DNA from: Modestobacter sp. VKM Ac-2984
GTDB taxonomy: Bacteria; Actinomycetota; Actinomycetes; Mycobacteriales; Geodermatophilaceae
NCBI RefSeq assembly: GCF_026967985.1
Contig: NZ_JAPVBJ010000010.1
Span: forward strand, 1 to 64,000
Direction of reading: 5' to 3'
Length of the DNA: 64,000 bases
A program made the translations under genes and the position numbers. This document shows, in pieces, positions 40,736-50,778 of this stretch; position 1 is the first letter of the stretch, and every line of letters begins with the position of its first letter. The notes under the pieces are model-generated. The model ran no database searches and was not told the origin of the DNA. It worked only from the letters and a program-made list of their open reading frames with translations.

Positions 40736-42715
40736 CTAGTCGCGCGGATCCAGCGGACGGCCGACGGGCGCCGCCGCGGGCTGGCTCTGCGCAGCACCGG
40801 GCGCGCTCGCGTCCGACACGACGGTGCCGTCCGCGCGGACCACCAGCCGGCCGCCCGTCTCCGGGTCCGGTGCGCCGGACGGCGTCGGCGCGGGTGCAGC
40901 CGCCTGTGCACCGGACGGCCGGGCGGGTTCCACCGAGAGGACGAAGTCAGCGCCGTGGCGGCTGATGCCGTCGACGACGGCCTGCTCGATCGCCGAGGTG
41001 GCGTAGCTGCCGCGCAGCATGAGGGGATCGCGCCGCAGGTCCTTGACGAGGCTCACCGCCATGGCCGCCATGACGAGCGCGAACGGCAGGGCCGCGATGA
41101 TCGTCAGGTTCTGCAGCCCCGTGAGGGCTGCGCCGTCCTCGCCCAGCAGCAGCATGATCGCCGCCACGGAACCCATGACGATGCCCCAGAAGACGACGAC
41201 CGGACGGCTCGGCTCCAGGGTGCCGCGCTGGGAGAGCGACCCCATGACGATCGAGGCCGCGTCCGCACCGGACACGAAGAAGATCGCCACGAGGACCATC
41301 ACCAGCACGGTCGCCGCGGTGGCCAGGGGGTACTGCTCCAGGACGGCGAACAGCTGCCCCTCCGTGGTGCCCTGGCCGGCGACGTCGACACCGTCGCGCT
41401 GAGCGGCGATCCCGGCCCCGCCGAAGACGACGAACCACAGCAGGCTGACCATGCTGGGCACCAGGAGCACGCCCGTGACGAACTGACGGATCGTGCGCCC
41501 CCGGCTGATCCGGGCGATGAACAACCCGACGAACGGCGTCCAGCTGATCCACCAGGCCCAGTAGAAGACCGTCCAGCCGCGCAGCCAGTCGGCCATCGGG
41601 TCCCCGCCGGTGGCTTCCGTCCGTGCGGCCATGGCGCCGAGGTCGGAGACGTAGCTGCCCACCGCATCGGGGATCAGGTTCAGGATGAAGACCGTGGGGC
41701 CGAACACGAAGACGAACACCGCCAGGATCAGCGCCAGGACCATGTTGGTGTTGGCCAGCCACTGGATCCCGCGGGCGATGCCGGAGACGGCCGAGGCGAC
41801 GAAGGCGGCGGTCAGGACGGCGATGATCGCGACCAGGAGGCCGTTGCCGAGGTCCCCGGCCCAGCCGAGGATCTCGAACCCGCTGCCGATCTGCAGGGCA
41901 CCGAGGCCGAGGGAGGCCGCCGACCCGAACAGCGTGGCGAAGATGGCCAGGACGTCGATGGCGCGGCCGGTCGGGCCGGCCGCCCTCCGCTCACCGAGCA
42001 GTGGGATGAACGCGGAGCTGATCAGCTGACGACGCCCGCGGCGGAAGGTCCCGTACGCGATGGCCAGCCCGACGACGGCGTACATCGCCCAAGGGTGCAG
42101 GGTCCAGTGGAACAGCGTGGTCGCCATCGCCGTCTCGATCGCCATCTCCGTCTCGCCCTCGGTCGTGAACGGCGGCGGGGCGACGTAGTGCGACAGTGGC
42201 TCGGCGACGCCGTAGAACATCAGCCCGATGCCCATGCCGGCGCTGAACATCATCGCGACCCACGAGATGGTGCGGAACTCCGGCCGCTCGCCGTCGCGGC
42301 CCAGCGGGATCCGCCCGAACCTCCCGGCCGCCAGCCAGATGACGAAGACCACGAGTGCCGACGCCAGCAGCACGAAGAGCCAGCCGAGGTTCCCGGTGAC
42401 CCAGCCGAGGACCGAACCGCTCACGGTGCCCAGTCCCGTGGGGGTCACGAAGCCCCAGGCCACGAAGCCCAGCGCCATGGCCGCCGCGATGGCGAACAGG
42501 ACCCGGTCCACGGCCCAGTGCCGGTCGGCGACACAGGGCGGCGGCTCCGCGATGGCCGGGTGGACCCCGGTCACGGTCACGTCTGCGACGTGGACGGCGG
42601 GGTCCTCCCCCGCTGTCCCGGTGGCGTCACCGCCGGACACCGGTTCAGCCCCGGCGGCCTCCGACCGGCCCCGTCGGCGGGAAGGCGAGGCTTCCCCGTC
42701 GCGCATCTCGTCCAT
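40736..42715 (-). CDS. BCCT-family glycine betaine/choline transporter
   Basis: This 659-residue carrier has about 12 hydrophobic segments with cytoplasmic tails at both ends. Hallmarks are AGMGIGLMFYGVAEPLSHY, the substrate-binding region WAWWISWTPFVGLFIARISRGRTIR and FFVSGADAASIVMG. The GMGIG motif is that of zwitterion (betaine) carriers such as BetP. The C-terminal tail of about 90 residues is Pro/Ala-rich. ATG 42715 is preferred because GGGGAG lies just upstream; ATG 42727 and earlier ATGs are possible. Placed beside the betaine demethylation genes, it is the likely uptake system. TGTTGCGC at 42732-42739 repeats the half-site of the Rieske promoter. Confidence 0.93.
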   Translation of the reverse strand: MDEMRDGEASPSRRRGRSEAAGAEPVSGGDATGTAGEDPAVHVADVTVTGVHPAIAEPPPCVADRHWAVDRVLFAIAAAMALGFVAWGFVTPTGLGTVSGSVLGWVTGNLGWLFVLLASALVVFVIWLAAGRFGRIPLGRDGERPEFRTISWVAMMFSAGMGIGLMFYGVAEPLSHYVAPPPFTTEGETEMAIETAMATTLFHWTLHPWAMYAVVGLAIAYGTFRRGRRQLISSAFIPLLGERRAAGPTGRAIDVLAIFATLFGSAASLGLGALQIGSGFEILGWAGDLGNGLLVAIIAVLTAAFVASAVSGIARGIQWLANTNMVLALILAVFVFVFGPTVFILNLIPDAVGSYVSDLGAMAARTEATGGDPMADWLRGWTVFYWAWWISWTPFVGLFIARISRGRTIRQFVTGVLLVPSMVSLLWFVVFGGAGIAAQRDGVDVAGQGTTEGQLFAVLEQYPLATAATVLVMVLVAIFFVSGADAASIVMGSLSQRGTLEPSRPVVVFWGIVMGSVAAIMLLLGEDGAALTGLQNLTIIAALPFALVMAAMAVSLVKDLRRDPLMLRGSYATSAIEQAVVDGISRHGADFVLSVEPARPSGAQAAAPAPTPSGAPDPETGGRLVVRADGTVVSDASAPGAAQSQPAAAPVGRPLDPRD

Positions 42716-42880
42716 GACACTCCCCATTTCGTGTTGCGCCATCCGAAACGGACTGCGCATGAGGAAACCAGAGGGGGGATCGGTGAACAAGAGAAAATGT
42801 GATGCTCTGCACATCCCAGGAGCGGTGAGCCCGTCCCGACCTCGGCGTGACGGAGCGACGGGCCAGGACCCGCCGACCGG

Positions 42881-44128
42881 TCAGGGCCCGTCGCCGCGCC
42901 AGCGCAGCACCTCCAGCGCGGCGGCGACGGCGATCGTGTTCTCCGCCAGTGGCCGCGGCAGGAGCTGCTCGGCCCGGGCCAGCCGGCGGAGCACCGTGTT
43001 GCGGTGGGTGAACAGCAACGTCGCCGCCCGGGTGGCGTTGCCGAGCTCGCGGACGTAGACGCGCACCGTGTCGCGGGTGTCCGCATCCGCCCCCAGCAGG
43101 CCACCGAGGGTGTCGGTGAGGAACTCCTCGACCCGGTCGGGAGCGCTGGTGAGCAGCGCCACCAGCTGCACGTCCTCGTAGCGGGCGACCTGCTGGGTCG
43201 AGGTGAGCCGGTCGAGCATCTGCTGGGTGGTGACCGCGTCCAGGTGACTGCGCCGGAACCCCTCGACGTCGACCCCCGGCCGCCCCACGGCCACCCGGAC
43301 GTCGGGGGCGCCGGCCAGCCCGGCGGCCACCGCGTCCACCTCGGGCGCGCGACCGATCGGCAGCCACACCCAGAGCGCGGCCGCACCGGCCACCACGGTC
43401 AACCGCCGGGCGGCACCACCGGCCCGCATGGCCGCCTCCGCCGCGGCCTCCAGCTGGTCGGAACCGGCGCCGGCGGCCTCGCTCCAGACGACGACGGCGG
43501 TGTGCGGCCCGGTGAGGCCGTAGCCCAGCTGCGCCTCGGCCCGGGCCCGGGACAGCGGCGCACCCTCCAGCAGCAGCGACACCGTGGCCCGGCGCTCGGC
43601 GTGCGCGCCGCGGGTCAGCTCGGCGCGCTCGGCGGCCATCCGGGCGGACACCGCCGCCACGGTGTCGTCGATGAACGTGCTGATCGACCGCGCCGACACG
43701 TCCAGCAGCTCACGCAGCTCGGCGGTGTCCGCGGTGAGCCGGAAGCAGATCTCCATCCACCGGCGCCAGGCGACCGCCTGGGCCGTGCGGTACGCGTCCA
43801 GGCCCCGGTGGTCCAGCCCGCGCCGGACCAGGTCCCGGGCACCCTCCAGCACCTCGGGCCCCAGGTCCACCGGCACCCGCTCCCCGGGGCGCTCCACGTT
43901 GGCCGCCGCCCAGCGCAGCAGGTTGGCGCGGTTGGCCCGCCTGGCCCCCTCGGCGAGCACCGGGTCCTCGGCGACCGGGCGCATCCCGGACCCGCTCAAC
44001 GCCGCCGTGTGCATCTCGGCGACCCACTCGGCCCGCGGGTCCAGGGCGAGCTCGGCACCGCGCCGGAAGAGCTCCCGGACAGTCGGCGACGGGGTGGTCC
44101 ACTCGGAGGTCACCGGTTCATCGTGCAC
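42881..44128 (-). CDS. PucR-family transcriptional regulator
   Basis: This 415-residue regulator starts at GTG 44128 behind GAGGTGA. The C-terminal PucR helix-turn-helix is clear (VRVYVRELGNATRAATLLFTHRNTVLRRLARAEQLL, then NTIAVAAALEVLRW), and a GGDEF-like/CdaR middle domain precedes it. It is divergent from the Baeyer-Villiger monooxygenase operon and probably controls it. The inducer is unknown. Confidence 0.88.
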   Translation of the reverse strand: MHDEPVTSEWTTPSPTVRELFRRGAELALDPRAEWVAEMHTAALSGSGMRPVAEDPVLAEGARRANRANLLRWAAANVERPGERVPVDLGPEVLEGARDLVRRGLDHRGLDAYRTAQAVAWRRWMEICFRLTADTAELRELLDVSARSISTFIDDTVAAVSARMAAERAELTRGAHAERRATVSLLLEGAPLSRARAEAQLGYGLTGPHTAVVVWSEAAGAGSDQLEAAAEAAMRAGGAARRLTVVAGAAALWVWLPIGRAPEVDAVAAGLAGAPDVRVAVGRPGVDVEGFRRSHLDAVTTQQMLDRLTSTQQVARYEDVQLVALLTSAPDRVEEFLTDTLGGLLGADADTRDTVRVYVRELGNATRAATLLFTHRNTVLRRLARAEQLLPRPLAENTIAVAAALEVLRWRGDGP

Positions 44129-44223
44129 CGTCTCACCTCGACAACGGTGCTGATCGTGCTGGCGGAACGCCCTTCCGTCGCAGAGAGTCGAGACAGCGCC
44201 GTCCCTGCTGACCTGGAGCGACC

Positions 44224-45717
44224 ATGAGCACCCCGACCCCCGTCGAGCACCTCGACGTCCTGATCGTGGGCGCCGGCCTCTCCGGCATCGGCGCCGCGTA
44301 CTACCTGCAGCGCGACCACCCGCAGCGCAGCTTCGCGCTGCTGGAGGCCCGTGGCGCCACCGGCGGCACCTGGGACCTGTTCCGGTACCCGGGCATCCGC
44401 TCGGACTCCGACCTGCACACCTTCGGCTACGAGTTCGCGCCGTGGCGGGACCCGCAGTCCATCGCCGGCGCCGACCGGATCCTCGACTACCTGCGCAGCA
44501 CCGCCGCGGAGCACGGCATCGACGGCCACGTGCGCTTCCACTCCCGGGTGGTCGCCGCGTCGTGGTCCTCGGAGCAGGCGCGGTGGACCGTCGAGGTGGA
44601 GCGCACCGACACCGGCGAGCGGACCGCGCTCACCTGTGGCTGGCTGTTCGTCGCCGGCGGCTACTACCGCTACGACGAGGGCTTCACCCCGCACTTCGAG
44701 GGGCGCGAGCGGTTCGGCGGCCAGCTCGTGCACCCGCAGCACTGGCCCGAGGACCTGGACACCGCGGGCAAGCGCGTCGTCGTCATCGGCAGCGGGGCCA
44801 CCGCGGTCACCCTCGTCCCGGCGCTGGCCGAGACGGCGGCGTCCGTCACCATGCTGCAGCGCACGCCGAGCTACGTCATGCCGGTGCCGGCCGAGGACAA
44901 GCTGGCCAACCGGCTGCGCCGGGTGCTGGGCGAGGAGCGTGCCCACCCGCTGATCCGCCGCAAGAACATCGCCAAGGGCCGGCTGGTCTGGCAGTTCTGC
45001 CAGCGGCACCCGGAGCGGGCCCGGAAGCTGATCCGCTGGGTCAACGCCAAGCAGCTGCCCGCGGGCTATCCGGTCGACGAGCACTTCAACCCGCCGTACG
45101 GCCCGTGGGACCAGCGCCTGTGCGCCGTGCCGGACGGCGACCTGTTCCGCGCGATCCGCGAGGACCGCGCCGAGGTCGTCACCGACCGGATCGTCACCTT
45201 CACCGAGACCGGGGTGCTGCTGGCGTCGGGCCGGGAGCTGCCGGCCGACGTGATCGTCACCGCCACCGGGCTGAACCTGCAGGCCTTCGGCGGCGTGCAG
45301 TTCACCGTCGACGGCCGCGAGGTGCAGCTGCCCGAGACCGTCGCCTACAAGGGGATGATGCTGTCCGGCGTACCGAACCTCGCCTTCGCGGTCGGCTACA
45401 CCAACAGCTCCTGGACGCTGAAGATCGGGCTGCTCTGCGAGCACTTCACCCGGCTGCTGAGCCACCTGGACGCGCACGGGTACGACAGCGTCCGCCCCGA
45501 GCCCCGCGACCCGGAGATGCCCACCCGGCCGTTCCTGGACTTCGCGGCCGGATACGTCCAGCGGGCGGTGCACCAGCTGCCGCGCCAGGGTGACCGGATG
45601 CCGTGGCTGACCTCGATGGACTACCGGTCCGACGTCAAGCTGCTCCGGGCCGACAGCGTCGTCGACCCGGAGCTCCTCTTCTCCCGCTCCAGCGACGCCG
45701 CGCGGGCAGCCGCGTGA
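44224..45717 (+). CDS. Flavin-containing Baeyer-Villiger monooxygenase (EthA-like)
   Basis: This 497-residue enzyme resembles mycobacterial EthA throughout: FAD motif [45 protein letters not shown], the Baeyer-Villiger fingerprint FxGxxxHxxxWP ([12 protein letters not shown]), the NADPH motif [19 protein letters not shown] and [11 protein letters not shown]. It inserts oxygen next to a ketone to give an ester or lactone, using NADPH and O2. The following hydrolase and SDR overlap it, which suggests a stepwise path from alcohol to ketone to ester to acid. The true substrate is unknown. Confidence 0.9.
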   Translation: MSTPTPVEHLDVLIVGAGLSGIGAAYYLQRDHPQRSFALLEARGATGGTWDLFRYPGIRSDSDLHTFGYEFAPWRDPQSIAGADRILDYLRSTAAEHGIDGHVRFHSRVVAASWSSEQARWTVEVERTDTGERTALTCGWLFVAGGYYRYDEGFTPHFEGRERFGGQLVHPQHWPEDLDTAGKRVVVIGSGATAVTLVPALAETAASVTMLQRTPSYVMPVPAEDKLANRLRRVLGEERAHPLIRRKNIAKGRLVWQFCQRHPERARKLIRWVNAKQLPAGYPVDEHFNPPYGPWDQRLCAVPDGDLFRAIREDRAEVVTDRIVTFTETGVLLASGRELPADVIVTATGLNLQAFGGVQFTVDGREVQLPETVAYKGMMLSGVPNLAFAVGYTNSSWTLKIGLLCEHFTRLLSHLDAHGYDSVRPEPRDPEMPTRPFLDFAAGYVQRAVHQLPRQGDRMPWLTSMDYRSDVKLLRADSVVDPELLFSRSSDAARAAA

Positions 45718-46652
45718 GCGCCGCGGACCTGGACCGGTTCGTCGACCTGCCCGCCGGCCCGCGGCTGTGCTACCGCACCGACGGCCCGGACGACGGGGTG
45801 CCCCTGCTGCTCATCGCCGGCCTCGGCCTGGACCTCACCTCGTGGCCGCAGCGGATGGTCGAGGGGTTCACCGGTCACGGCTTCCGCGTCATCCGCCTGG
45901 ACAACCGGGACATCGGCCGGTCCAGCTCGACCGGCACCCGATCTCCAGGTCGGCTGCGCCAGCTGCTGGCCCGGCCCCGGCCGGACGCCTACGACCTCGC
46001 GGACATGGCGGCGGACACCCACGGGCTGCTGGAGCACCTGGCGGTCGACCGGGTCCACCTGGTCGGGATGTCGATGGGCGGCATGATCGCCCAGACGCTC
46101 GCCGCGCGGCACCCGGACCGGGTCGCCAGCCTGACGTCGATCTTCTCCACCACCGGGAGCCGGCGGATCGGGCAGCCGGCCCGCTCCACGCTGGTGCGGC
46201 TGGCCCAGGCGCCGGCGCGCACGGTCGAGGAGTCGGTCGAGCGCCACCTCTCCCTGCTGCGGCACATCGGCTCCCCGACCGCCCTGCCCGACGACGACCT
46301 CGAGCGGGCGTGGGCACTGGGGCTGTGGGAACGGGGCGGCGGCGTGCGCGCCCGGGCCGGTGTGCCGCGGCAGATCAGCGCGATCCAGGCCTCCGGCGAC
46401 CGGACGGCGGAGCTGCGGCGGATCACCGCCCCCACCCTCGTGGTGCACGGGTCGGCCGACCGGATGGTGCACCCGAGCGGTGGCCGGGCGACGGCGGCCG
46501 CCGTCCCCGGCGCCCGGTTCGTCGAGCTCCCCGACCTGGGCCACCACCTGGCCCCCGGCGTCGTCGACCAGCTCGTCGACCTCACCACCGACCTCGCCCG
46601 CAGCACCGGCGCCCCGCTGGCGCCGCTGGCACCGACAGGAGATCCCCGATGA
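45714..46652 (+). CDS. Alpha/beta hydrolase
   Basis: This 312-residue protein starts at GTG 45714, overlapping the monooxygenase stop (GTGA). The fold markers are [14 protein letters not shown], the DNRDIGRS loop, nucleophile Ser in [11 protein letters not shown], acid in [11 protein letters not shown] and catalytic His in DLGHHLAPG. It probably hydrolyses the ester or lactone made by the preceding Baeyer-Villiger enzyme. It is coupled to the next gene by an ATGA overlap. Confidence 0.9.
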   Translation: MSAADLDRFVDLPAGPRLCYRTDGPDDGVPLLLIAGLGLDLTSWPQRMVEGFTGHGFRVIRLDNRDIGRSSSTGTRSPGRLRQLLARPRPDAYDLADMAADTHGLLEHLAVDRVHLVGMSMGGMIAQTLAARHPDRVASLTSIFSTTGSRRIGQPARSTLVRLAQAPARTVEESVERHLSLLRHIGSPTALPDDDLERAWALGLWERGGGVRARAGVPRQISAIQASGDRTAELRRITAPTLVVHGSADRMVHPSGGRATAAAVPGARFVELPDLGHHLAPGVVDQLVDLTTDLARSTGAPLAPLAPTGDPR

Positions 46653-47491
46653 GCAGCGTGCAGGGCAAGGTGGCCGTCGTCACCGGCGCCGGGTCGGGCA
46701 TCGGCCGGCAGCTGGCCCTCGAGCTGGCCCGGCGCGGTGCCCGGGTGGCGGTGTCCGACGTGGACGGGGACCGGGCGGCCGAGACCGCGGCCCGCGCGCG
46801 GGCACTGGGTGCGGAGGTGCACAGCGCGGTCCTCGACGTCGCCGACCGCGCCGCCGTGCTGGCCCACGCGGCCACGGTGGCCGACCACTTCGGGGTGGTG
46901 CACCAGGTCTACAACAACGCCGGGGTCGCCGGCGGGGGCACGGTGCTGGACAGCGACTGGGCCGACTACGACCGGATCCTGGGCATCAACCTCTTCGGCG
47001 TCCTGCACGGCACCAAGGCGTTCCTCCCCCACCTCATCGCCTCCGGGGACGGGCACGTGGTCAACCTGTCCAGCCTCAACGGGGTCATGGGCCAGGCCTC
47101 GCTCAACGCCTACAGCGCGAGCAAGTTCGCCGTCCGCGGGTTCACCGAGTCCCTGCGCAGCGAGATGCTGCTGGCCGGGCACCCGGTGCAGGTCACCGTC
47201 GTCCACCCCGGTGGTGTGCGCACCGGCATCTCGGCGGCGGCGCTGGAGCACACCCGGCAGCACGGGACGGTCACGCCGGAGGACGAGGCGCGGGCGCGGA
47301 TGTACGAGGAGAAGCTGCTGCGGATGCCCGCCGAGCAGGCGGCCCGGATCATCGTCGACGGCGTGGAGGCCGGCCGGTCCCGGGTGCTGGTCGGCAAGGA
47401 CGCGAAGGTCGTCGACCTGCTGGTGCGGCTGCTCCCCGCCACCTACCCGCGGCTGGCCGCCCTCCTCCAGCGGCGGGCACTCCGCGGCTGA
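46649..47491 (+). CDS. Short-chain dehydrogenase/reductase
   Basis: This 280-residue classical SDR has the cofactor motif VTGAGSGIGRQLALELARRG, Asp36-type acid after the second strand (SDVDGD, favouring NAD), NNAGV, catalytic Ser in NLSSLNG and YxxxK in YSASK. It oxidises an alcohol or reduces a ketone. In this operon it probably prepares the ketone for the monooxygenase. The layout recalls the mycobacterial mymA-type operon; substrate identity is open. Confidence 0.9.
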   Translation: MSSVQGKVAVVTGAGSGIGRQLALELARRGARVAVSDVDGDRAAETAARARALGAEVHSAVLDVADRAAVLAHAATVADHFGVVHQVYNNAGVAGGGTVLDSDWADYDRILGINLFGVLHGTKAFLPHLIASGDGHVVNLSSLNGVMGQASLNAYSASKFAVRGFTESLRSEMLLAGHPVQVTVVHPGGVRTGISAAALEHTRQHGTVTPEDEARARMYEEKLLRMPAEQAARIIVDGVEAGRSRVLVGKDAKVVDLLVRLLPATYPRLAALLQRRALRG

Positions 47492-47524
47492 CCCGGGAGC
47501 GGCGCCACCCGGACCGTTGGTCGG

Positions 47525-48808
47525 TCACGGGACCCTGACGGGCGCGGGACGGTCGACCGCTCGGACGGCGTCGTCCGCGTGCACCGCCGGCTCGGACACG
47601 CGCGCGACCGCGGCCAGGGCAGCCAGGCCGGCGACCACCCACCACGGGTGCGCGACCAGCGCCTCCTCCACCCCGGCCAGCGGGTCAGCCAGCCGGCCGA
47701 GCCGGTCCAGCGCCCACGTCGTCGCGGCCATCAGGGCGACCAGCGCGCCGGTGGTGCGGACGGCGGGGTACCAGCGGGTGCGGGAGAGCAGGTACAGCGA
47801 GGGGAAGACGAGGGCGACGGTGAGCAGCTGGGCCAGCTCGACGCCCACGTTGAACGCCAGCAGCGCGGGCACCGAGGTGGCGCCGCCCAGCCCCAGGTCG
47901 GTGAGGATCCCGGCGAAGGCCAGCCCGTGCACCAGGCCGAACCCCCCGGCCACCAGCACCTCGCCGCGGCGGGCCAGGGGGCGCAGCGCGTGCACGGCGG
48001 CGACGCCCACCGACACCGCGATCAGCACCTCGACCGGCGCGCTGGGCGCGGTCACCCAGCCCAGCGCGGAGGCGAGCAGGGTCAGCGAGTGCCCGACGGT
48101 GAAGGCGGTGACCACCGCCAGCACCGAGCGCAGCGTGGGCCGCACGCCGTCCCCGCGCCGCCACCGGCCGGCGACGGCGACCACCGGCGCGACCAGCAAC
48201 AGGGTCAGCAGGAAGAGCAGGTGGTCCGCGCCCTCCAGCACGTGGTGCAGGCCGTACCCGACCATGTCGGTCAGGCCGGTCCCCAGGGTCCCGGTGGCCG
48301 TGTCGCCGATGGTGAGGGTGTCGTCGGTGGCGGTGAGCACGCCGGCGGTGGAGACGTCCCCGGCGGCGTCGGTCAGCACGACCACCGCCTCGTGGGAGGC
48401 GTCGGCCTCCAGGACGCCGTCGTAGGCGAGGGTGAACGCCGACGGGTCGGTGCCGCCGGGGTCCAGCACGACGTCGACGCGGTAGGAGTCGATGCCCTCC
48501 ACCGTCTCGCGCACCACCGGCGACCAGGTCTCGGTCCAGGTGCTCCCGTCGGTGCCCGTGACGGTCAGGTGCTCGGCGAGGTAGCTGGTCACCGCCGCGT
48601 CGGTCGCCGCGCCCCCGAGCACCGCGTCGAGGGTGTCGGTGGCGACCGAGACGGTCGTCCCGACCTGCTCCTCGCCGACCCGGACGGCGAGCGTGCTGCT
48701 GGTGAGGCTGTGCGCCTGGGCGGTGCCGGCGGTGAGCAGGGCGAGGCCGCCGGTCAGCACGCCGGTCAGGACGGTGCGTGCCAGGGCACGGGGAGGGCGC
48801 GTCGTCAT
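47525..48808 (-). CDS. HupE/UreJ-like membrane protein with signal peptide
   Basis: This 427-residue protein has a signal peptide (cut after AQA, near residue 32), an extracytoplasmic beta-rich domain of about 150 residues, and a C-terminal membrane domain with six or seven segments. The HupE/UreJ_2 motifs are MVGYGLHHVLEGADHLLFLLTLLL, TAFTVGHSLTLL and FGLVHGLAFAGIL. Conserved His residues in such motifs suggest metal (nickel or copper) transport, but many relatives are uncharacterised. ATG 48808 is used. It is convergent with the SDR operon. Confidence 0.85.
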   Translation of the reverse strand: MTTRPPRALARTVLTGVLTGGLALLTAGTAQAHSLTSSTLAVRVGEEQVGTTVSVATDTLDAVLGGAATDAAVTSYLAEHLTVTGTDGSTWTETWSPVVRETVEGIDSYRVDVVLDPGGTDPSAFTLAYDGVLEADASHEAVVVLTDAAGDVSTAGVLTATDDTLTIGDTATGTLGTGLTDMVGYGLHHVLEGADHLLFLLTLLLVAPVVAVAGRWRRGDGVRPTLRSVLAVVTAFTVGHSLTLLASALGWVTAPSAPVEVLIAVSVGVAAVHALRPLARRGEVLVAGGFGLVHGLAFAGILTDLGLGGATSVPALLAFNVGVELAQLLTVALVFPSLYLLSRTRWYPAVRTTGALVALMAATTWALDRLGRLADPLAGVEEALVAHPWWVVAGLAALAAVARVSEPAVHADDAVRAVDRPAPVRVP

Positions 48809-48982
48809 GGCATCGACCGTGTCCGGCTCGGCTGTGCCCGGGCTGAGGACGGCGTGTGGGTCGTTTAGGGACGACTCAGCGAGCACACAGGCAGCACAGG
48901 TCGAGCGCAGAGGCGGCCCGTCCAGCGTGGTCGGCACACCACCCGGTCGTCCCCCGACGACCCCGACCGACAGGACTCCCCC

Positions 48983-49576
48983 GTGAAGATCCGCACCACC
49001 GTGGCCGCCCTGGTCCTCTCCCTCGCCCTCCCGCTGGCCGCCTGCGGGACGACCGACGACGCGGCCACCGCCAGCACGTCGACCAGCTCCACCGAGTCGA
49101 CCGGCTCCACCGACCCGACGCCCGAGGAGGCCGGCTTCGGCGGCGGGCTGCCCGGCGGCGGCCAGGGCGGCCCCGGCGGGTCGGTCGACGTCTCCTCGGT
49201 GACCACCGAGGAGCAGCTGGTCGAGCTGGTGCAGGACGCCTACGGCGATCCCAGCCTGGACCTGCACCGCGGCCACCAGCCGGTGGAGGACGTCCTCGAC
49301 GAGGTCCTCGGCATCACCCACGAGGAGCTGCACGTCCGGATGGAGGCCGGGCAGGGCCTGGCCGAGGTCGCCGAGGACCTGGGCATCGACCCGCAGGAGC
49401 TCATCGACGGCATGGTCGACAAGTACGCCGTGGCGATCGACACGCTGCTGGCCGACGGCACGATCACCGAGGCGGAGGCCGACCAGTACCTCGCCGACCT
49501 CGAGACGGCCTTCGAGTTCCGGGTCACCTGGGACGGCGAGGAGGCGACGCCGACCTACACCGGCCTGTCCGCCTGA
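48983..49576 (+). CDS. Predicted lipoprotein with acidic helical repeats
   Basis: This 197-residue lipoprotein starts at GTG 48983 with AGGA upstream. The signal peptide ends in lipobox LAAC (Cys21). A Ser/Thr-rich linker (about 22-45) and a Gly-rich segment (about 50-65) lead to a helical region with ITHEELHVRMEAGQGLAEVAEDLGIDPQELI, the form of small LysM-unrelated repeats common in actinobacterial secreted proteins. Function is unknown. It precedes the rhodopsin gene by 177 bp but is probably a separate unit. Confidence 0.8.
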   Translation: MKIRTTVAALVLSLALPLAACGTTDDAATASTSTSSTESTGSTDPTPEEAGFGGGLPGGGQGGPGGSVDVSSVTTEEQLVELVQDAYGDPSLDLHRGHQPVEDVLDEVLGITHEELHVRMEAGQGLAEVAEDLGIDPQELIDGMVDKYAVAIDTLLADGTITEAEADQYLADLETAFEFRVTWDGEEATPTYTGLSA

Positions 49577-49753
49577 ACGCGGGCCGGTGTCCCGATCGCG
49601 CTCCGGGTGAACGGTTGTGCACTGCATGGTCGGGTAGAGCTGGCCCGGAGCCAAGCCACGGCCCTTCTCCCCGGTGCCTGCACTGGGCCCCGGGCTCGCC
49701 TCCCTCGTCCGACGAGGTGAGCCGCGCCCCTCGTCCGACTCTGGAGAGACTGG

Positions 49754-50776
49754 ATGACGCCGTTCGACCACCCCGTGCCCGAGCTGCAGGTCATGCCGCT
49801 CGGCTTGTACGACCTGGTGCTGTACTCGCTGGTCGTCGCCGGGTTCGCCTTCTTCGCCTACTTCGTCTACAGCTGGAACACCAAGAGCGAGATCGGTGCG
49901 CGGTACCGCCCCGCAGTGCTCGCCGGCCTCTGCATCGCCGGTGTCGCGATGGTGTCCTACCTGGTGCTGTTCCTGAAGTGGGACTCCGGCTTCACCCTGG
50001 TGAGCAACGTCTACGTGCCGAACGAGGAGGCCCGGTTCACCCTGGCCCCGCGCTACATGGACTGGTCGATCACCGTTCCGCTGCTGACCGCCGAACTGCT
50101 CGCGGTGTGCTCGATCGCCGGCGCCAAGGCCCGCAGCCTGCGCTTCACCACGATGGCCGCCGCGTTCCTGATGATCATCACCGGCTACCTGGGTTCCCAG
50201 GTGCTGCAGCAGGGGCGGGACACCGGCACGCTGGTGCTGTGGGGCTGCATCTCCACCGTCTTCTACATCTACCTGTACATCGCCCTGATCGGTGCCGTGC
50301 GCGGTTCGATGTCCTCGATGGGCAGCGAGGCCGGCGCCAGCCTGCGCAACGCCACGATCGTGCTGCTGGGCACCTTCGGGGTCTACCCGCTGGTGTACGC
50401 CGTCCCGGTCTTCTTCGAGGTCACCCCCGGGTGGCTGACCGGCATGCAGCTGGCCTACTCCGCCGCCGACGTGCTGGCCAAGGTCGGCTTCGGCGTCCTG
50501 ATCCACAAGGTCGCCAAGCTGCGCACGGCCGAGGACGTCATCGAGGGCGACGAGTCCCACCCCGAGGACGTCTGGGTCAGCAACGTGAAGAAGAGCGACG
50601 GCGTCCTGCCGCAGCTCGGCAAGGTCTCGCCGGCCCTGCTCACGCACTTCTCGGACAACCGCGTCGAGCACGAGGCCCCCGCGCACCGCGAGACGGTGCA
50701 CGCCCGCGTCGTCGACCCCGCCCCCGTCGTGGACCGCGGCGCCACCGAGACGCCCCGGACCACCTCCCGGAGCTGA
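49754..50776 (+). CDS. Proton-pump-type microbial rhodopsin
   Basis: This 340-residue protein has seven membrane segments. Helix C reads RYMDWSITVPLLTAE, which gives Asp103 as Schiff-base counterion/acceptor, Thr107 and Glu114 as proton donor: the DTE pattern of proteorhodopsin-type outward proton pumps. Helix G has AADVLAKVGFG with retinal lysine Lys243 and Asp239. Leu111, at the proteorhodopsin position-105 site, predicts green absorption. After helix G there is an unusually long cytoplasmic tail of about 85 residues. The next gene makes retinal from carotene, so this is a light-driven proton-pump module in the cell membrane. Confidence 0.93.
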   Translation: MTPFDHPVPELQVMPLGLYDLVLYSLVVAGFAFFAYFVYSWNTKSEIGARYRPAVLAGLCIAGVAMVSYLVLFLKWDSGFTLVSNVYVPNEEARFTLAPRYMDWSITVPLLTAELLAVCSIAGAKARSLRFTTMAAAFLMIITGYLGSQVLQQGRDTGTLVLWGCISTVFYIYLYIALIGAVRGSMSSMGSEAGASLRNATIVLLGTFGVYPLVYAVPVFFEVTPGWLTGMQLAYSAADVLAKVGFGVLIHKVAKLRTAEDVIEGDESHPEDVWVSNVKKSDGVLPQLGKVSPALLTHFSDNRVEHEAPAHRETVHARVVDPAPVVDRGATETPRTTSRS

Positions 50777-50778
50777 CG

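Noticed and set aside
49615-49632. TTGTGC and TAGAGC before the rhodopsin gene as a promoter
   Set aside because: Spacing is only 14 bp, outside the normal range, so I did not call it.
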